Of a DNA stretch of 64,000 nucleotides, positions 1-8,396 are shown piece by piece. Source of the DNA: Cellulomonas fengjieae (GTDB lineage Bacteria; Actinomycetota; Actinomycetes; Actinomycetales; Cellulomonadaceae); contig NZ_CP074404.1 of NCBI RefSeq assembly GCF_018388465.1, positions 3,906,001 to 3,970,000 of the forward strand, given 5' to 3'. The notes under the pieces were generated by a model. That model did no database searches. It worked only from the letters and a program-made list of their open reading frames with translations, and was not told the DNA's origin. Each line of letters begins with the position of its first letter. Positions within the stretch are counted from its first letter, which is position 1. A program made the position numbers and the translations under genes.

Positions 1-1
1 G

Positions 2-2224
2 GGAACGCCGTCGTTCAACCCGGGCACCCTGCTCAACGGGTTCCACGAGACGTGGCCGATCGTGTACCCCGAGTCGGCCTTCGGGTTCGCGAAGACGGGG
101 CAGACGATCCTGCCCGTGCCGGACGGCACGACGATCCGTCTGCTCGTCGACGACGAGCCGGTGACGGGCGAGACCACGATGATCGGCGAGTTCGAGCGCG
201 CCCTGGACACCCGCCGCGGGGTGCTGACCCGCACGGTCGTCTACCAGCTGCGCGACGGCCGCCGGTTCCAGGTGCACACCGAGCGCATGGTCTCCCTGGC
301 CCGCCGCCACCTGGCGATGATCCGGTACGAGGTCACCGCGCTGGACGCCCCGGGTCGGCTGCTGGTCGCGTCCGAGCTCGTGACGCCGGCACCAGCGGCC
401 GACGAGGACGCCATGCTGGATCCACGGCGCGGCCGCACGTTCCGTGGTGCGCTCGAGCCGGACGTAGAGCTCGTCGACGGACTGCGCGTGGTGCGGACCT
501 ACCGGGCGCCGAGCAGCGGGCTCGCGGTGGCGGCAGGGATGCACCACGTCCTCGACGCCCCGGCAGTCACGCACGTACGCACCTTCGTCGACGCGGCACG
601 GGCGTACGTCGTGGTCGAGGTGGACGCACAGGTCGGGGCACCCGTCGGGCTCACGAAGCTGCTGGCCTACCACTACGGGCCGGAGGACTCCGCGGCGCTG
701 GCCGCGCGCGCGCGGCTCACGCTGCACCAGGCACGGGAGGCAGGACGGGACGTCGTCGTCGAGGAGCACGAGCGTGAGCTGAGCGACTTCTGGCGTCGCA
801 GCGAGATCGTCTGGGAAGGAGCCAGCGCCGCCCAGCAGTCGCTGCACGTCAGCCAGTTCGCGCTGCTGCAGGCGACGTGGCGCAGCGAGGGGCACGGCGT
901 GCCCTCCAAGGGGTTGACCGGGACGGGCTACGAGGGTCACTACTTCTGGGACACGGAGGCGTACATGCTGCCGTTCCTCATCCACACCGCGCCCGACGTG
1001 GCACGCAGCCTGCTCATCCACCGCGTCCGCATGCTCCCCGAGGCGCGGCGGCGGGCCGCCGAGGTGGGCTGCTCCGGGGCGCTGTTCCCGTGGCGGACCA
1101 TCAACGGCCAGGAGGCGTCGGCGTACTACGCCGCGGGCACCGCCCAGTACCACATCAACGCCGACATCGCGTACGCGCTCGGGCAGTACGTCGAGGTCAC
1201 CGGCGACATCGAGCTGCTGTTCCGGCACGGCGTCGAGCTGCTCGTCGAGACGGCCCGGATGTGGGTGGATCTCGGGTTCTTCTCCGCCCGGCACCAGGGC
1301 CAGTTCGTGATCCACAAGGTCACCGGACCGGACGAGTACTCGACGGTCGTCGACAACAACCTCTTCACGAACGTCATGGCCGCCGCGAACCTGCGGGGGG
1401 CCGCCGACGCCGTCGCCCGGATGCGGGCGGAGGTCCCCGTGGATTTCCAGCACCTGGTGGAGCGCATCGGGCTCCGTGACGACGAGGAGGGCCGGTGGCG
1501 GCGCGCGTCCCAGCGGATGTTCGTCCCGTACGACGAGCTCGCCCGCGTGCACCTGCAGGACGAGAACTTCCTCGAGCTGCCGCTGTGGGACTTCGCCAAC
1601 ACCCCGCCGGACAAGTACCCGCTCCTGCTGCACTTCCACCCGCTGGTCATCTACCGGCACCAGGTCATCAAGCAGGCCGACGTCGTGCTGGCCACGGTGC
1701 TGCTGCCGGACCGGTTCACCCCGGAGCAGCGGCGCCGGATCTTCGAGTACTACGACCCGCTGACCACGGGTGACTCGTCGCTGTCCGAGTGCATCCAGAC
1801 GATCGCCGCCGTGGCCGTCGGCAAGTTCCGCACCGCCGAGGAGTACCTGGTGGACGCGGCCGCGCTCGACACCGCGGACACGGCCGGCAACCTGCGCGAC
1901 GGCGTGCACGTCGCGTCCGCCGGGGGCACGTGGATGGCACTGGTGCTGGGCTTCGCCGGCTACCGGTGGCGCGGCACCCGGTTCGCCCCGATGCTGCCGA
2001 CGCGGTGCCGGCTCCTGCGCTTCCCGCTGCGGATCCGCGGCTCGGAGCTCGAGGTGGAGATCCAGGCCGGCCGGGTCACGTACACCGTACGCAGCGGGCC
2101 GCCTCTGACCGCGAGCCACTACGGGGAGCCCTTCACCGTGGAGGTCGGCTCGCCCGTGTCGTTCTCCGGCACGTTCCACACGAACGACGCCGACCCGCCG
2201 GCCGACGACCAGCAGGATCAGTGA
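2..2224 (+). CDS. Glycoside hydrolase family 65 phosphorylase (kojibiose/maltose/trehalose phosphorylase-like), 5' end missing
   Basis: This gene enters the window from the left. The frame is open from base 2 with GH65 sequence (NGFHETWPI) before the first possible internal start at 62, so the true start is outside. The 740 visible residues contain the GH65 hallmarks: FWDTE at 315-319, the GPDEY motif with the probable general acid Glu445, and the phosphate-site KQAD at 557-560. Known members split alpha-linked disaccharides such as maltose, trehalose or kojibiose with phosphate, giving beta-glucose 1-phosphate. No signal peptide is visible in this part, which fits a cytoplasmic enzyme. The exact disaccharide cannot be read from these motifs. 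Many relatives sit beside a beta-phosphoglucomutase gene; the left neighbour is not visible here. Confidence 0.9.
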   Translation, partial: GTPSFNPGTLLNGFHETWPIVYPESAFGFAKTGQTILPVPDGTTIRLLVDDEPVTGETTMIGEFERALDTRRGVLTRTVVYQLRDGRRFQVHTERMVSLARRHLAMIRYEVTALDAPGRLLVASELVTPAPAADEDAMLDPRRGRTFRGALEPDVELVDGLRVVRTYRAPSSGLAVAAGMHHVLDAPAVTHVRTFVDAARAYVVVEVDAQVGAPVGLTKLLAYHYGPEDSAALAARARLTLHQAREAGRDVVVEEHERELSDFWRRSEIVWEGASAAQQSLHVSQFALLQATWRSEGHGVPSKGLTGTGYEGHYFWDTEAYMLPFLIHTAPDVARSLLIHRVRMLPEARRRAAEVGCSGALFPWRTINGQEASAYYAAGTAQYHINADIAYALGQYVEVTGDIELLFRHGVELLVETARMWVDLGFFSARHQGQFVIHKVTGPDEYSTVVDNNLFTNVMAAANLRGAADAVARMRAEVPVDFQHLVERIGLRDDEEGRWRRASQRMFVPYDELARVHLQDENFLELPLWDFANTPPDKYPLLLHFHPLVIYRHQVIKQADVVLATVLLPDRFTPEQRRRIFEYYDPLTTGDSSLSECIQTIAAVAVGKFRTAEEYLVDAAALDTADTAGNLRDGVHVASAGGTWMALVLGFAGYRWRGTRFAPMLPTRCRLLRFPLRIRGSELEVEIQAGRVTYTVRSGPPLTASHYGEPFTVEVGSPVSFSGTFHTNDADPPADDQQDQ

Positions 2225-2234
2225 GCCGCCCGCA

Positions 2235-3251
2235 CTACAGCGCCCGCAGGCGTGGCGCAAGGTCGCGCTCGCACAGCTCGAGGAAGCGCCGCTGGTCGTG
2301 GCCCGGGGCATGCAGCACCAGGTGGTCCAGGCCGGCCTCGACGTACGGCCGCACCGCCTCGACGACCTCGTCCGGGTCGGAGCCGACGATCCACCGCGAC
2401 GCGATCTGCTCGATGGGCAGCGCGTCGGCGGCGCGCTCCATCTCGACCGGGTCGGTGATGTCGTGCTTCTGCTCCTTGCTCAGCGCCAGCGGCGCCCAGA
2501 AGCGTGTGTTCTCCAGCGCCTGGTGCGGGTCCGGGTCGTACGACACCTTGATCTCGATCATGCGGTCCACCGCGTCGACGTCGCGCCCCGCCGCCTCGGC
2601 CCCCTCGCGCACGGCGGGCAGCAGTTTCTCGGTGTACAGCTCCATGCCCTTGCCGGACGTACAGATGAACCCGTCACCCGCACGGCCCGCATAGCGCGCC
2701 ACGACGGGGCCGCCGGCCGCCACGTAGACCGGCACGCCACCCTCGGGGCGGTCGTAGATCGACGCGTCGTGCGTCGAGTAGTACTCGCCGCGGAAGCTCA
2801 CGCGGTCTTCGCGCCACAGCGCCCGCATGAGCTCGACCGCCTCGCGCAGCCGCGCGAACCGCTCCTTGAACTCGGGCCAGACCTGCTCTCCCGCCCCCCG
2901 GAACCCGGTGGCGACCTCGTTGAGGGCCTCACCGGTGCCGACGCCCAGGAACACACGCCCCGGGTACAGCACGCCGAGCGTCGCGAACGCCTGCGCCAGC
3001 ACCGCCGGGTTGTAGCGGAACGTCGGCGTCAGCACGCTCGTGCCGATCTGGATCGTGCTGGTCCGCTCACCCACCGCCGCCAGCCACGCGAGCGACGACG
3101 GCGCGTGCCCACCCTCGTGTCGCCAGGGCTGGAAGTGGTCGCTCACCGCGACGCTGTCCATCCCGTGCGCCTCGGCCGCCACCGCGAGCTCGACCAGCTC
3201 GCGCGGGTCGAACTGCTCCGCCGATGCCTTGTACCCCACTCGGATCGTCAC
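2235..3251 (-). CDS. fgd: F420-dependent glucose-6-phosphate dehydrogenase
   Basis: The protein oxidises glucose 6-phosphate to 6-phosphogluconolactone while reducing coenzyme F420, and so supplies F420H2. It follows the mycobacterial FGD1 sequence along its whole length: [10 protein letters not shown] at the start, [61 protein letters not shown] and a C-terminal [13 protein letters not shown]. The chosen start is a GTG at 3251, preceded by a GGGAGGAAGGG purine tract, giving 338 residues against 336 in FGD1. A longer reading from 3326 adds 25 unconserved residues. It converges with the GH65 gene, 10 bp apart. Its presence implies that the organism makes F420. Confidence 0.95.
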   Translation of the reverse strand: MTIRVGYKASAEQFDPRELVELAVAAEAHGMDSVAVSDHFQPWRHEGGHAPSSLAWLAAVGERTSTIQIGTSVLTPTFRYNPAVLAQAFATLGVLYPGRVFLGVGTGEALNEVATGFRGAGEQVWPEFKERFARLREAVELMRALWREDRVSFRGEYYSTHDASIYDRPEGGVPVYVAAGGPVVARYAGRAGDGFICTSGKGMELYTEKLLPAVREGAEAAGRDVDAVDRMIEIKVSYDPDPHQALENTRFWAPLALSKEQKHDITDPVEMERAADALPIEQIASRWIVGSDPDEVVEAVRPYVEAGLDHLVLHAPGHDQRRFLELCERDLAPRLRAL

Positions 3252-3365
3252 GTCGTCCCTTCCTCCCGGTTTCCTGCTCCAGCTGGTCGCGGCACGTGCC
3301 GCGTCGTCCATCGAGCCCATCGTCACGACCTACGGTGGTCCCGTGCACCGACCGTCAGGACACGG

Positions 3366-3692
3366 ATGAGCCGCATCCACACGGCCGTCCCCAGCTACTC
3401 CGAGCTGCTCCTGGACCGCAACGACCTGTCCGAGCGCAACCGGGAGTATGTCCTCGTCGTGCTGACGTGCCTGCTCGAAGGGCGCGACCCCAGCGACACC
3501 GAGCTCGAGCGCAGCGCTCGTAACGGTGAACGGCGCGCCCTGCAGGGAGTCTCGCAGGTCGCGGTCATCCAGTCCTTCCGGACCGCCGCCGCCGCGTTGG
3601 CCGAGCAGGATCAGCGGCGCGGCGCTCCCGGACGACCTGTCGCCGCACGGCGACCACGGCGCTCCTGCGCGCTCACCGGCGAGCGCCGATGA
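3366..3692 (+). CDS. Small hypothetical protein, 108 aa
   Basis: I do not recognise this protein. It begins at an ATG 114 bp from the start of the divergently oriented fgd gene. The first 75 residues are compositionally normal (MSRIHTAVPSYSELLLDRND, then a stretch rich in Leu, Glu and Arg that may be helical), while the last 30 are Arg/Pro/Ala-rich and could be frame-run-on. No signal peptide or membrane segment is seen. No strong ribosome-binding site precedes the start. It ends 12 bp before the convergent XRE gene. Call it a probable real small gene of unknown function. Confidence 0.5.
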   Translation: MSRIHTAVPSYSELLLDRNDLSERNREYVLVVLTCLLEGRDPSDTELERSARNGERRALQGVSQVAVIQSFRTAAAALAEQDQRRGAPGRPVAARRPRRSCALTGERR

Positions 3693-3704
3693 TGCCGATC
3701 GTCG

Positions 3705-4562
3705 TCACGTCTGCCTCGCGACATCGCGCTCGCCGGCCGAGGTCGGCAGGGTGGCCGAGGCCAGGAGCGCCAGCCGGTCCGCATCGCCGGAGCCGGCGTC
3801 CGGGTGGTAGACGACGAGCATGAGACCGGCGGTGCCGCTGATGGCGAGCCGTTCCCGGTTGAGCGTCATCCCGCCGACCTGGGGGTGGTTGATCCGCAGG
3901 GGCGTCCCGCGCTGCCCGCGCACCTCGTGGCGTGCCCAGAGCTGGCGGAACCGCGGGCTCGCCAGCGTGAGCTCGCCGGTCAGCTCGATGAACCGCGGGT
4001 CGTCGACGTCGGTGCCCACGGCCTGTCGCAGGTTGGCGACGAAGCACTCGGTGACGTTCTCCCACTCCGGGTGCAACGCCTGCTCGGCCGGGTCCAGGAA
4101 CAGGTCACGCAGCTGGTTGCCCCCGACGGCCAGCCCCGGCGAGAGCGCGGTCGCCAGGCGGTTGGCGGCCAGGATGTCGAAGTACCGGTCCTCGATGAAC
4201 GCGGGCTGCGGCAGGGAGTCGAGGAGCTTGAGCATCCCCGCGGGTGGCGTCTCCTTGCGCGGCCGGCGCCTGCGCTGCCGGGGGACCTCGGCGACGAGGG
4301 TCATCAGGTGCGCGAAGTGGTCGTCGTCGAGCTGCAGCACGCGGGCGATGGCCTCGAGCACCTGGACGGACGGGTGGCGGTCGCGGCCGCGCTCCAGCCG
4401 CAGGTAGTAGTCGGCGCTGATGCCGGCGAGCATGGCGACCTCCTCGCGCCGCAGCCCCGGCACGCGTCGCACACCGGACTCGGGGATGCCGGCCTGCTGC
4501 GGCGTCACCAGCTCGCGCCGGGCGCGCAGGTAGGCGCCGAGGGCATTCGTCGACTCGCTCAC
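3705..4562 (-). CDS. XRE-family regulator with MmyB-like ligand-binding domain
   Basis: A 285-residue cytoplasmic transcription factor starting at GTG 4562. The N-terminal helix-turn-helix has the signature of this subfamily (LGAYLRARRELVTPQ, then VPGLRREEVAMLAGISADYYLRLERG at about 31-56). The C-terminal two thirds match the MmyB-like ligand-binding domain (PAFIEDRYFDILAANRLA near 125 and the closing HPDAGSGDADRLALLA). It is transcribed away from a short-chain dehydrogenase gene 103 bp upstream. This divergent arrangement is very common for this family, and the regulator usually represses the dehydrogenase. The ligand is unknown. Confidence 0.9.
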   Translation of the reverse strand: MSESTNALGAYLRARRELVTPQQAGIPESGVRRVPGLRREEVAMLAGISADYYLRLERGRDRHPSVQVLEAIARVLQLDDDHFAHLMTLVAEVPRQRRRRPRKETPPAGMLKLLDSLPQPAFIEDRYFDILAANRLATALSPGLAVGGNQLRDLFLDPAEQALHPEWENVTECFVANLRQAVGTDVDDPRFIELTGELTLASPRFRQLWARHEVRGQRGTPLRINHPQVGGMTLNRERLAISGTAGLMLVVYHPDAGSGDADRLALLASATLPTSAGERDVARQT

Positions 4563-4665
4563 GTCGTGACCCTAATCCGGCGCGCAGCGGTGAGAGAGGG
4601 TCCTGTCACACCCCAGGCTGGGCGGGGCACTGGGTGTGCCGGCGTGCCGCTCCTAGCGTCGAACC

Positions 4666-5349
4666 ATGACCGTCACACTGATCACCGGCGCCAACAAGGG
4701 CATCGGATTCGAGACCGCCCGACAGCTCCTGGACCTGGGGCACGACGTCTACATCGGCGCCCGGGACACCGAGCGCGGCAAGAAGGCCGCCGCCGAGCTC
4801 GGCGCGCGGTTCGTGCAGCTCGACGTCACCGACGATGTCTCCGTGGCCCGCGCACTGACGGAGATCGACGCGGCCGAGGGCCGCCTCGACGTCCTCGTGC
4901 ACAACGCGGGCGTCCTGGAGTCCGTGCTCGACGGCCCGTCGGCCCTGCGCGCCTTCGACACCAACGCGGTGGGGATCGTGCGGGTCACCGAGGCCGCGCT
5001 GCCGCTGCTGCGCAGGTCGGCCCACCCGAACGTGGTCACCATCTCCAGCAGCGCCGGGTCGTTCTGGGCGGTGAACAACCCCGAGCGGCCGGAGTTCGGT
5101 CTGCCGTTCCCGCTCTACTCGGCGTCCAAGGCCGCCGCCACCATGCTGACGGTGCAGTACGCCAAGGCGCACCCGGGCATCAGGTTCAACGCCGTCGAGC
5201 CGGGGACCACCGCCACCGACATGACCGCGGCGTTCGGCATCGGGCGTCCGGCGCACGAGAGTGCCCGGGTCGTCGTGCGCCTGGCCACGCTGGACGCGAC
5301 CGGTCCGACGGGGACGCTTCAGGACGAGACCGGCACCCTGCCCTGGTGA
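4666..5349 (+). CDS. Short-chain dehydrogenase/reductase (SDR family)
   Basis: A 227-residue NAD(P)-dependent oxidoreductase of the classical SDR type. The cofactor motif TGANKGIG is at residues 7-14, the structural NAG at 80-82, and the catalytic set is Ser127-129, Tyr151 and Lys155 (YSASK). Most relatives paired with an MmyB-type XRE regulator are of unknown substrate; short-chain or aromatic carbonyls are plausible. It is divergent from that regulator (3705-4562), which probably controls it. The end lies 4 bp from the end of the convergent winged-helix gene. Confidence 0.92.
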   Translation: MTVTLITGANKGIGFETARQLLDLGHDVYIGARDTERGKKAAAELGARFVQLDVTDDVSVARALTEIDAAEGRLDVLVHNAGVLESVLDGPSALRAFDTNAVGIVRVTEAALPLLRRSAHPNVVTISSSAGSFWAVNNPERPEFGLPFPLYSASKAAATMLTVQYAKAHPGIRFNAVEPGTTATDMTAAFGIGRPAHESARVVVRLATLDATGPTGTLQDETGTLPW

Positions 5350-5353
5350 ACAC

Positions 5354-6463
5354 CTAGCCGACCGTGACCGTCGTCCGCAGCGGTCGGTCGAGGAGGGAGA
5401 CCAGCCGAGCGATCCCCTCGTCGAGCGCGTCCGACGCCGGGCGGGTCACGTCGGCGAACAGCGCGAGGTTCAGGTCGTCGTCACTCGTGGACCACGTCCC
5501 GACGACGACCCCACCGGCGACCACGATGTTCGCGCCCCGGCTGACCAGCGAGCGGTGCGCGGGCGGGACGACGTCCGGATCCGCGGTGCCCGGACCGAGC
5601 ACCCACTGGTCGTACGCAGGCAGCAGGCGCACGGTGTCGGTCGGACCGGTCCCGGCGAGCTCGCCGACGTCCTCCGCCAGCACGAACGACGCCGTGCCGT
5701 CCACGACGACGGGGGCGAGCCGACCGCTCAGGTCGTCCAGCCACGTCTGGATCCGCTTGCGACCCGCGCTCAGTCCGGCCCCGAGCCAGTACTGCAGGTG
5801 GTCGGGCGTCGTCGGACCGTACGCGCGCACGTACGCCTCGATCGCACGTGGACCGGCGTCGGCGAGCTCCGGGACACCCGCCCAGCGCGGGTTGCGGGAC
5901 AGCGGCCGGAACGTCGGTCGCCCGTCCCGCGGCGGGCCGAAGGCCAGGTCACCCTGCCACGCGAGCGCCTTGAGGAGGGCCCACGGGTCCGCGTCGAAGA
6001 TCGGACGCAGGTGTCCGTACCGCGACCCGGCGGCCAGCGCCGCGCCCAGCTCGCCGGGAGTCAGCGGGTGGTCGTCGAGGGCCTCGAGGACCGCGGTCCG
6101 GAAGTCCGGCCAGTCCTCAGGAGCCAGGCGGTAGTACTCCTGCCAGCTCGGCAGCTCCCACTGGCGGCCGGCCGCCCGCAGCGCGAGGTACGTGCCCCCG
6201 TCCTCGGGCGTGAGCAGGTGCACCGCACCGCGGAACGCGAAGGTCCGCAGGATCCGCCCGTCGGCGACGGCCTGGGCCACCTCGCCCGGCCGGGAGGTCT
6301 GCTGCCGGCTCCGGATGGCGAGCTCGACGTCGGACTGGGCTGGCACGGCAGTGAGCCGGCGCACGACGTCCTCGGCCGCTGCCGTGCCGACAGGAGCCAG
6401 CTGCTGCCGGGACATCCGCCAGGCGAGGGCCTGCGCTCTCGTGACCTCGACCTCTGCCGCCAT
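5354..6463 (-). CDS. Winged helix DNA-binding domain protein (HTH_42 / YcaQ-like)
   Basis: A 369-residue protein of the HTH_42 family. The N-terminus (ALAWRMSRQQLAP) and the FRGAVHLLTPED stretch near 75 are typical of actinobacterial members annotated as winged helix DNA-binding domain-containing proteins. Relatives such as E. coli YcaQ and Streptomyces AlkX-type proteins unhook interstrand crosslinks or act on alkylated DNA, so a DNA glycosylase role is possible, but the family is broad and I cannot assign it. There is no signal peptide. It is divergent from the GMC oxidase gene, with 89 bp between the two starts. Confidence 0.8.
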   Translation of the reverse strand: MAAEVEVTRAQALAWRMSRQQLAPVGTAAAEDVVRRLTAVPAQSDVELAIRSRQQTSRPGEVAQAVADGRILRTFAFRGAVHLLTPEDGGTYLALRAAGRQWELPSWQEYYRLAPEDWPDFRTAVLEALDDHPLTPGELGAALAAGSRYGHLRPIFDADPWALLKALAWQGDLAFGPPRDGRPTFRPLSRNPRWAGVPELADAGPRAIEAYVRAYGPTTPDHLQYWLGAGLSAGRKRIQTWLDDLSGRLAPVVVDGTASFVLAEDVGELAGTGPTDTVRLLPAYDQWVLGPGTADPDVVPPAHRSLVSRGANIVVAGGVVVGTWSTSDDDLNLALFADVTRPASDALDEGIARLVSLLDRPLRTTVTVG

Positions 6464-6552
6464 CCGTCCACCTCCGGGACCAGCGACGGTCGTCGCTGCC
6501 CGACAAGGCTATCCTCGGCCTCCCGACCTGCGCCGACGCCTGGGGGTGAGCG

Positions 6553-8259
6553 ATGTCCGACGTGACGGGCCCCCACGTGGTCGTCGTCGGCTCCGGGTTC
6601 GGCGGGGCGGTCGCCGCGCTGCGCCTGGCCGAGAAGGGCTACCGCGTCACCGTCGTCGAGGCGGGCCGGCGGTTCACCCCGGAGACGCTGCCGCGCACGT
6701 CGTGGGACGTGCGGCGGTTCCTGTGGGCGCCGCGCCTGGGCTGCCACGGCATCCAGCGGATCCATGTCCTGCCGGACGTCGTCCTGCTCGCCGGGGCCGG
6801 GGTGGGCGGCGGCTCGCTGGTGTACGCCAACACGCTGTACCAGCCGGACTCGGACGACTTCTACCGTGACCCGCACTGGGCGTCGGTCACCGACTGGCGC
6901 AGCGAGCTCGCGCCGCACTACGACCAGGCCCGGCGCATGCTCGGCGTCGTCGAGAACCCGACGGTGACGCCCGCCGACGACGTGGTCCGGGCCGTCGCTC
7001 GCGACCTGGGGGTCGAGGGCACCTACCGACAGGCGCCCGTCGGCGTCGTCTTCGGCCCGCCGGGCGCGCCGGTGCCGGACCCGTTCTTCGGCGGGGTCGG
7101 GCCGCAGCGCCGCGGGTGCCTGGAGTGCGGCGAGTGCATGACCGGCTGCCGGCACGGTGCCAAGAACACGCTGGAGACCAACTACCTGTGGCTCGCCGAG
7201 CGCGCCGGTGCGTCGATCGTCCCCGACACCACGGTCACGTCGCTCGTGCCGCGATCCGACGGGCGCTGGGACGTCGGCACCGTCCCGACCGGCCGGCGCC
7301 GGCCGGGCACGACCCTGCTCGCCGACCAGGTGGTCGTCTCCGCCGGTGCCTGGGGTACGCAGGAGCTGCTCCACCGGCTCAAGGCCGACGGCACCCTGCC
7401 GCACCTGTCCGACCGGCTCGGTCACCTGACCCGGACGAACTCCGAGGCGCTGGGCGGAGCGGCGCGGCGCGCACGGGTGCCGGGACCGCGCGTCAACAGC
7501 GGCGTCGCGATCACGTCGTCGGTGTGGCTGGACGAGCGCACCCACCTGGAGCCGGTGCGCTACGGGCACGGCTCCAACCTCATGGCCCTCCTCGGCACCG
7601 TCCTCACCGACGGCGGCGGGCGGGTGCCCCGCTGGGTCCGGTGGCTGGGGCAGGTGGCCCGGCACCCGGCGCACGCACTGTCCGTGCTGACCGGGCTGCG
7701 GTCCTGGTCGGACCGCGCCGTCATCGGGCTGGTCATGCAGACCGGCGGCGCATCGCTCACCGTCGGCCCGCGTCGCACCTGGACGCGACGGTGGCGGCTG
7801 ACGTCGACCCCCGGTGACGACGAGCCCAACCCCACCTGGATCCCGCAGGCCAACGCCGCGTACCGACGGATGGCCCACCACCTGGACGGCATCCCGATGA
7901 GCACCCTCGGAGAGGTCGCCGACGTGCCCATGACGGCGCACTTCCTGGGTGGCTGCACGATCGGCGCGGACGCCTCGACCGGGGTCATCGACCCGTACCA
8001 CCGGGCCTTCGGGTACCCCGGGCTGCACGTCATGGACGGGTCGACCATCTCCGCGAACCTGGGCGTCAACCCCTCGCTCACCATCACCGCGCAGGCCGAG
8101 CGGGCGTGCTCCCTGTGGCCGAACGCGGGCGAGACCGACCCGCGACCCGCGATGGGGGAGCCCTACCGGCGGCTCGCGCCGGTCCGCCCGCACCGGCCTG
8201 TCGTGCCGGTCCACGCCCGGGCGGCGCTGCCGCTGACGGTGCTGCGCGCGTCGGCCTGA
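6553..8259 (+). CDS. FAD-dependent GMC-family oxidoreductase (cholesterol oxidase-like)
   Basis: A 568-residue flavoprotein. The dinucleotide-binding motif is right at the N-terminus (VVVVGSGFGGAVAALRLAEK, about residues 9-28). It is followed by GGSLVYANT near 88 and a cysteine-rich stretch CLECGECMTGCRHGAKNTLE near 190-210 that is shared by cholesterol oxidase-like GMC proteins. The C-terminus carries the FAD-contacting FLGGCTIGADASTGVID and NLGVNPSLTITA. There is no obvious signal peptide, so it is probably intracellular. The substrate is likely a sterol or other alcohol but is not determined by the motifs. The next gene downstream has its own operator, so this is probably a single-gene unit. 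Confidence 0.88.
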   Translation: MSDVTGPHVVVVGSGFGGAVAALRLAEKGYRVTVVEAGRRFTPETLPRTSWDVRRFLWAPRLGCHGIQRIHVLPDVVLLAGAGVGGGSLVYANTLYQPDSDDFYRDPHWASVTDWRSELAPHYDQARRMLGVVENPTVTPADDVVRAVARDLGVEGTYRQAPVGVVFGPPGAPVPDPFFGGVGPQRRGCLECGECMTGCRHGAKNTLETNYLWLAERAGASIVPDTTVTSLVPRSDGRWDVGTVPTGRRRPGTTLLADQVVVSAGAWGTQELLHRLKADGTLPHLSDRLGHLTRTNSEALGGAARRARVPGPRVNSGVAITSSVWLDERTHLEPVRYGHGSNLMALLGTVLTDGGGRVPRWVRWLGQVARHPAHALSVLTGLRSWSDRAVIGLVMQTGGASLTVGPRRTWTRRWRLTSTPGDDEPNPTWIPQANAAYRRMAHHLDGIPMSTLGEVADVPMTAHFLGGCTIGADASTGVIDPYHRAFGYPGLHVMDGSTISANLGVNPSLTITAQAERACSLWPNAGETDPRPAMGEPYRRLAPVRPHRPVVPVHARAALPLTVLRASA

Positions 8260-8338
8260 CGTTCGACGCCCGCGCCGCATTAATCGTTTTGCACCCGGTC
8301 AAGCCGGTATCGCCGCGTGCCACAGTGTCCGAGTCCTG

Positions 8339-8354
8339 GTGTTAGCGCTAACAC
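8339..8354. promoter_or_regulatory. Perfect 16-bp LacI-type operator upstream of the GH43 gene
   Basis: GTGTTAGCGCTAACAC is a perfect palindrome with the central CG of LacI/GalR-family operators. It lies 42 bp before the ATG of the GH43 gene and 79 bp after the GMC gene. The site most likely makes the GH43-GH10-GH62 run inducible by a xylan-derived sugar. No lacI-type gene is present in the window, so the repressor must be encoded elsewhere. Confidence 0.75.
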
Positions 8355-8396
8355 GGGGACGCCCTGAGCTCCTCACGTCAGCACCCGGAGACGACC

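Noticed and set aside
3804..5357. 517-codon plus-strand frame over the XRE and SDR genes
   Set aside because: It is antisense to the XRE gene and out of frame with the SDR gene, with no motif.
6061..8280. 739-codon minus-strand frame across the GMC oxidase and winged-helix genes
   Set aside because: It overlaps two well-supported genes, has Arg/His/Gly-biased composition, and shows no family signature.
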